A stretch of 8,641 nt of DNA from positions 1 to 8,641 of the forward strand of contig JBGSOV010000030.1 in the NCBI GenBank assembly GCA_041738935.1. The letters are read 5' to 3'. The position numbers were made by a program, and so were the translations under genes. The stretch is from JBGSOV01 sp041738935. Its GTDB lineage: Bacteria; Patescibacteriota; Gracilibacteria; CAIRYL01; GCA-016699755. This document shows positions 6,258-8,641 of this stretch, piece by piece (positions within the stretch are counted from its first letter, which is position 1; the number at the start of each line of letters is the position of its first letter). The notes under the pieces were generated by a model, which saw nothing but the letters and a program-made list of their open reading frames with translations, made no database searches and was not told the DNA's origin.

Positions 6258-6659
6258 TCAGGTGAAGCTCGAGACCGAGCTCTTGATATGGTCTTTCACC
6301 CGGCGCAGCACCGCGATCAGGGGGTGCTCGCCAGACCGGCGGCCGTTGCTATCGACGGCAAAGACCTGTTGATCGATCTCCTTTGAGAAATCGGACAGGG
6401 CCTTGACGACGTTCTCGGTCGCGCGGTGGATCCGGCGCGTCGAGCCCCGGTTCATCTTGCGCCGCTGGATCTCGAACACCCCCTCGGGAAACTCCTCGAC
6501 CGGCCCGGCCGGACCTGACGGCACGTCAGGCGTGGGCTCATCGGATCCATCCGTGACCGCCGCGAGCATGGCCTCGAGCTCGGCCTTGGTGTGGTTGTCT
6601 GGCACGATCGGGTTGCCGCTGATATCCTCGATTGCCATCGCCAATTCAGTTTTGTTCAT
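6258..6659 (-). CDS. Small structural-module protein with a possible HeH/SAP-like N-terminus
   Basis: A 133-residue protein I cannot name. Residues 1-35 (MNKTELAMAIEDI ... HTKAELEAMLAAV) fit the helix-extended loop-helix pattern 'L..ai.....g....D..TKaELe.mL' of HeH/SAP-like nucleic-acid-binding modules, common in small phage proteins. A Pro-rich acidic linker follows (about 37-60). The C-terminal half is charged: a basic RRKMNRGSTRRIHR patch near 65-78, then helices ending in 'LRRVKDHIKSS'. The strong ribosome site AAGGAG is 9 nt before the ATG, and the gene overlaps the end of the upstream gene by 14 bp. It sits between the Bbp19-like gene and the scaffold, so a role in head assembly is possible but not shown. 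The reading frame is well supported; the function is not. Confidence 0.65.
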   Translation of the reverse strand: MNKTELAMAIEDISGNPIVPDNHTKAELEAMLAAVTDGSDEPTPDVPSGPAGPVEEFPEGVFEIQRRKMNRGSTRRIHRATENVVKALSDFSKEIDQQVFAVDSNGRRSGEHPLIAVLRRVKDHIKSSVSSFT

Positions 6660-6963
6660 CGTTCACCTCTCCTTGCGCTGCGGCCTCACACATTGCCGCG
6701 ATTTCAAAAACGACCTGCTTGGATCCCTCGCGATAATAGCCCGATCCCTCGGCCTCTCCGGGCACGAACGTCGAGACGTTCACATATCGGTTATACAGAT
6801 CCGAGAGCACGGCGCGGCCCGCCGGTGTGGCAAAGCACGCGAGATAGATCTCGGCGCCGACCGTGGTTTGCGGCGCCATGTCGCCAGAGATCCCGGCCAC
6901 GCGATCGCGCCACGCAGGATCTGCGGCGACTGTCATGAACTCCTTGAACGGATCGATTGTCAT
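6646..6963 (-). CDS. Bbp19-like phage protein
   Basis: A 105-residue protein. Residues about 43-86 fit the Bbp19-like pattern as I remember it from Bordetella phage BPP-1 relatives: 'CFATPAGRAVLSDLYNRYV', then 'STFVPGE', then 'YYREGSKQVVFEI'. The function of the family is not established; members sit between portal and scaffold genes in podovirus head modules, as here. Its ATG overlaps the portal stop (ATGA), and no clear Shine-Dalgarno sequence precedes it, so it is probably translated by coupling to the portal gene. It is the only gene in the window that lies in a different reading frame from the others. Confidence 0.75.
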   Translation of the reverse strand: MTIDPFKEFMTVAADPAWRDRVAGISGDMAPQTTVGAEIYLACFATPAGRAVLSDLYNRYVNVSTFVPGEAEGSGYYREGSKQVVFEIAAMCEAAAQGEVNDEQN

Positions 6964-8579
6964 TCGGCCGCCAGCCTGTCCATTTCCTGCGCAGCGATCG
7001 CCGGATCACCACCAGCTGCGGCCGCCTGTTGCGTGGCGAAGCCTTTCTTGAGCTGCGCTTTCTTGTCCCTGGAATTGCGGATCTTGCTCGGCACGTTCAT
7101 GAGATCCGCGAGCCAAGCCGTCGCCTGATCCACATCGATCTCGAGCGCCGCCACCTCATCGCCTGCCAGGAGCTTGATCATTTCGATGAACCGCACGATG
7201 TTCTCGACCTCTTGCATGGCCTCGCCCTTGGCGAGCGGCGAGAGCATACGCACTTCGATCAGGAACTGGTCGATCTTGAGCCCGTCGGTCTGCAGGAGCT
7301 GCTTGCGCTCGAGGATATCGACGATGCGCTGCACGAGCGGGATGATGAACTCGGCATAGAGGCGGCCAAGGCCACCGGCCTGATCCGAGATCAGCTCGCG
7401 GGCACGCTGCACAAACTCGGTCGCGGTGCGGATCGGCCCGGCCTCGGGCGGCAGGCTGTTATCGCCGATCACCTTCTTGATATTGTCGTGCAGCGTGTCG
7501 AGGAGGAGCTGGCCGAAATCCAGCCGTTGCGGCGTGTCGAGGCGCTGCAGGCTCGGCCCGTTCGGCCCGCCGTTCGATCGCACTTTCATGACCGCCAAAG
7601 GCTTGATCCTGACCGGGCCAGAGACGCCGTTCTCGGTGACAGTGTAGATCCCGCCGACCGCGATCGCCGCCGCGCGCAGGGTCATTTCGACGATCTTGTT
7701 CGTGGTCCGAATGTCGGGCAGGGCGAAAATGACCGGCCCCCGGCCCCGGTTTTCGCCGGGCAGCTTGGAATATCGCGGCGTGACGAACGGCGGCGTGCGC
7801 GAGGTGCGCTCGACGATGCGCGTGGCCTTGCGGCCCTTGGTCACAAACACCTCGTAGCGGTAGGGCTTGCCCTTCTCCTTGTAGTCTCGATAGACGATCG
7901 AGCACAATTTCACCGGCTTGGCCTTGGATCCCTGCGCCTCGGTGACGATCTGCTCTGTGATCTCGGCCGGGAGCGTGGCATCGGGCCACTCCTCCTCGAT
8001 CGCGTCGGCTCGCTTGGTGTGCCAGAAGAACCAACGATCGAGCTTTCCGTTCGGCCCCTCGTAAGAGTAGAAATGCGAGAGCGGCATGGACTGAAACAGC
8101 ACCGGCGCGTCGAGCTGGTCCTCGTTTGGCATGACCGACATGCCACCTTGGCCATAGTGCCAATCGATGTAGAGCTCATTTGAGGCAGTCGGGAAGCCGG
8201 GCCCATTGAGGATTGCCTGCACCACGGCCGTGACGGCCTCGAGCTCGCGCCGGGCTGTCTCCTTGCTCCTGCCGGTGGCGCCCTCGAAAGCCTCATCGGG
8301 CATGAGATCCGCCGCCGGGCCGAGGCCGATCTCGACCCACGGCAGGAACTGCGGTGTGAAATCAGAGCTCAGGCGGTTCGCGGCGCGGATCACGGAGACC
8401 TGCGGCGTGCTGTCCCATGAATATGCGCTCTTGTCGGTGCCTTCCTTGGTCTTGGTCCAGTTTTCACGATCTGGGAACGTGAGCTCGACCGCCTCGCGAT
8501 AGATCTCGTCGCTGGCAGATTTGGCGCTCTCGGCCTCGGCGATCTGCCGGGCGGCCTGATCCTCGGTCCATTGCGCCAT
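6960..8579 (-). CDS. Portal protein (T7-like head-tail connector)
   Basis: A 539-residue protein, the usual length for T7-like portals (gp8, 536 aa). It should form the dodecameric ring at one capsid vertex through which DNA is packaged and ejected. Visible features: an N-terminal helical region with 'EIYREAVELTFPDREN' (about 25-40), then 'AANRLSSDFTPQFLPWVEIG' (about 66-85), equivalent to the family's 'L...L.p...pWF.L' segment. A mid-region beta part contains 'PPFVTPRYSKLPGENRGRGPV' (about 265-285), the conserved 'pf...Rw....ge.yGRgp' element. A long helical C-terminal region begins near 'TATEFVQRARELI' (about 380-392) and corresponds to the wing/crown helices. The ATG follows directly on a TGA (TGAATG) without a good ribosome site, which suggests coupling to the upstream gene. 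Confidence 0.9.
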   Translation of the reverse strand: MAQWTEDQAARQIAEAESAKSASDEIYREAVELTFPDRENWTKTKEGTDKSAYSWDSTPQVSVIRAANRLSSDFTPQFLPWVEIGLGPAADLMPDEAFEGATGRSKETARRELEAVTAVVQAILNGPGFPTASNELYIDWHYGQGGMSVMPNEDQLDAPVLFQSMPLSHFYSYEGPNGKLDRWFFWHTKRADAIEEEWPDATLPAEITEQIVTEAQGSKAKPVKLCSIVYRDYKEKGKPYRYEVFVTKGRKATRIVERTSRTPPFVTPRYSKLPGENRGRGPVIFALPDIRTTNKIVEMTLRAAAIAVGGIYTVTENGVSGPVRIKPLAVMKVRSNGGPNGPSLQRLDTPQRLDFGQLLLDTLHDNIKKVIGDNSLPPEAGPIRTATEFVQRARELISDQAGGLGRLYAEFIIPLVQRIVDILERKQLLQTDGLKIDQFLIEVRMLSPLAKGEAMQEVENIVRFIEMIKLLAGDEVAALEIDVDQATAWLADLMNVPSKIRNSRDKKAQLKKGFATQQAAAAGGDPAIAAQEMDRLAAE

Positions 8580-8641
8580 TCAGGTGACGCCGCCGAGGTT
8601 CGTGGGGAGCACCCTGCCGAGCCGCCCGACCAGCAGGTCGC
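8580..8641 (-). CDS. C-terminal end of an unidentified upstream gene
   Basis: The right edge holds an open minus-strand frame ending with TGA directly before the portal ATG. The visible 19 residues end GRVLPTNLGGVT. The exact stop-start junction and the lack of a ribosome site for the portal argue that this is a real gene in the same operon. The fragment is too short to name; a terminase or a small head protein are common at this place. Confidence 0.5.
   Translation of the reverse strand, partial: DLLVGRLGRVLPTNLGGVT

Noticed and set aside
6957..8183. A 408-codon plus-strand frame opposite the portal gene
   Set aside because: Same cause: in-register antisense of a clearly identified portal gene, with no supporting domain.
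1..8641. T7-type phage RNA polymerase promoters
   Set aside because: I see no sequence close to the 23-bp T7-like consensus in either gap or at gene junctions, so no evidence here for a single-subunit polymerase programme.
1..8641. Diversity-generating retroelement, CRISPR array, tRNA genes or insertion sequences
   Set aside because: The Bbp19-like protein recalls Bordetella phage BPP-1, which has such a retroelement, but I find no reverse transcriptase, template/variable repeat pair, spaced repeats, tRNA-like cloverleaf or terminal inverted repeats in this window.

Overview
This window looks like part of the virion-structure module of a short-tailed (podovirus-type) bacteriophage or prophage. 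All recognisable genes lie on the minus strand, so the biological order runs from right to left. The DNA is GC-rich (my estimate is a little over 60 %). It is almost devoid of GANTC, the site of the alphaproteobacterial CcrM methylase, which together with the GC content suggests an alphaproteobacterial host. That host assignment is inference; no gene here fixes a taxon.

Layout in the direction of transcription: the tail end of an unidentified upstream gene (8580-8641); the portal / head-tail connector (6960-8579); a small Bbp19-like protein (6646-6963); a small protein with a possible HeH/SAP-like N-terminus (6258-6659); the scaffolding protein (5208-6227); a 213-bp gap (4995-5207) holding a strong intrinsic terminator, a promoter-like sequence and the capsid gene leader; the major capsid protein (4149-4994); a head decoration / head-fibre-like protein (3633-4133); a 99-bp gap with a GC-rich hairpin; the tail adaptor, T7 gp11-like (2880-3533); the tail nozzle, T7 gp12-like (129-2879); and the first 38 codons of an Ala/Gly-rich protein where T7-like phages encode internal virion (ejection) proteins (1-116).

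The parts form one assembly line. Scaffold and capsid protein assemble around the portal, the decoration protein dresses the shell, and adaptor plus nozzle build the short tail on the portal. Most genes are packed with stop-start junctions (TGAATG, TAAATG, ATGA) or small overlaps, as expected of one polycistronic unit. The exceptions are the two gaps flanking the capsid plus decoration pair, which suggests that this pair is also transcribed as a separate unit.

There is no gene-free stretch over 300 bp. I see no tRNA, rRNA, CRISPR array, transposase, integrase or reverse transcriptase, and no clearly novel system. The points most worth a second look are three extra beta-rich domains in the nozzle, the terminator-promoter pair before the capsid gene, and the near-total loss of GANTC.
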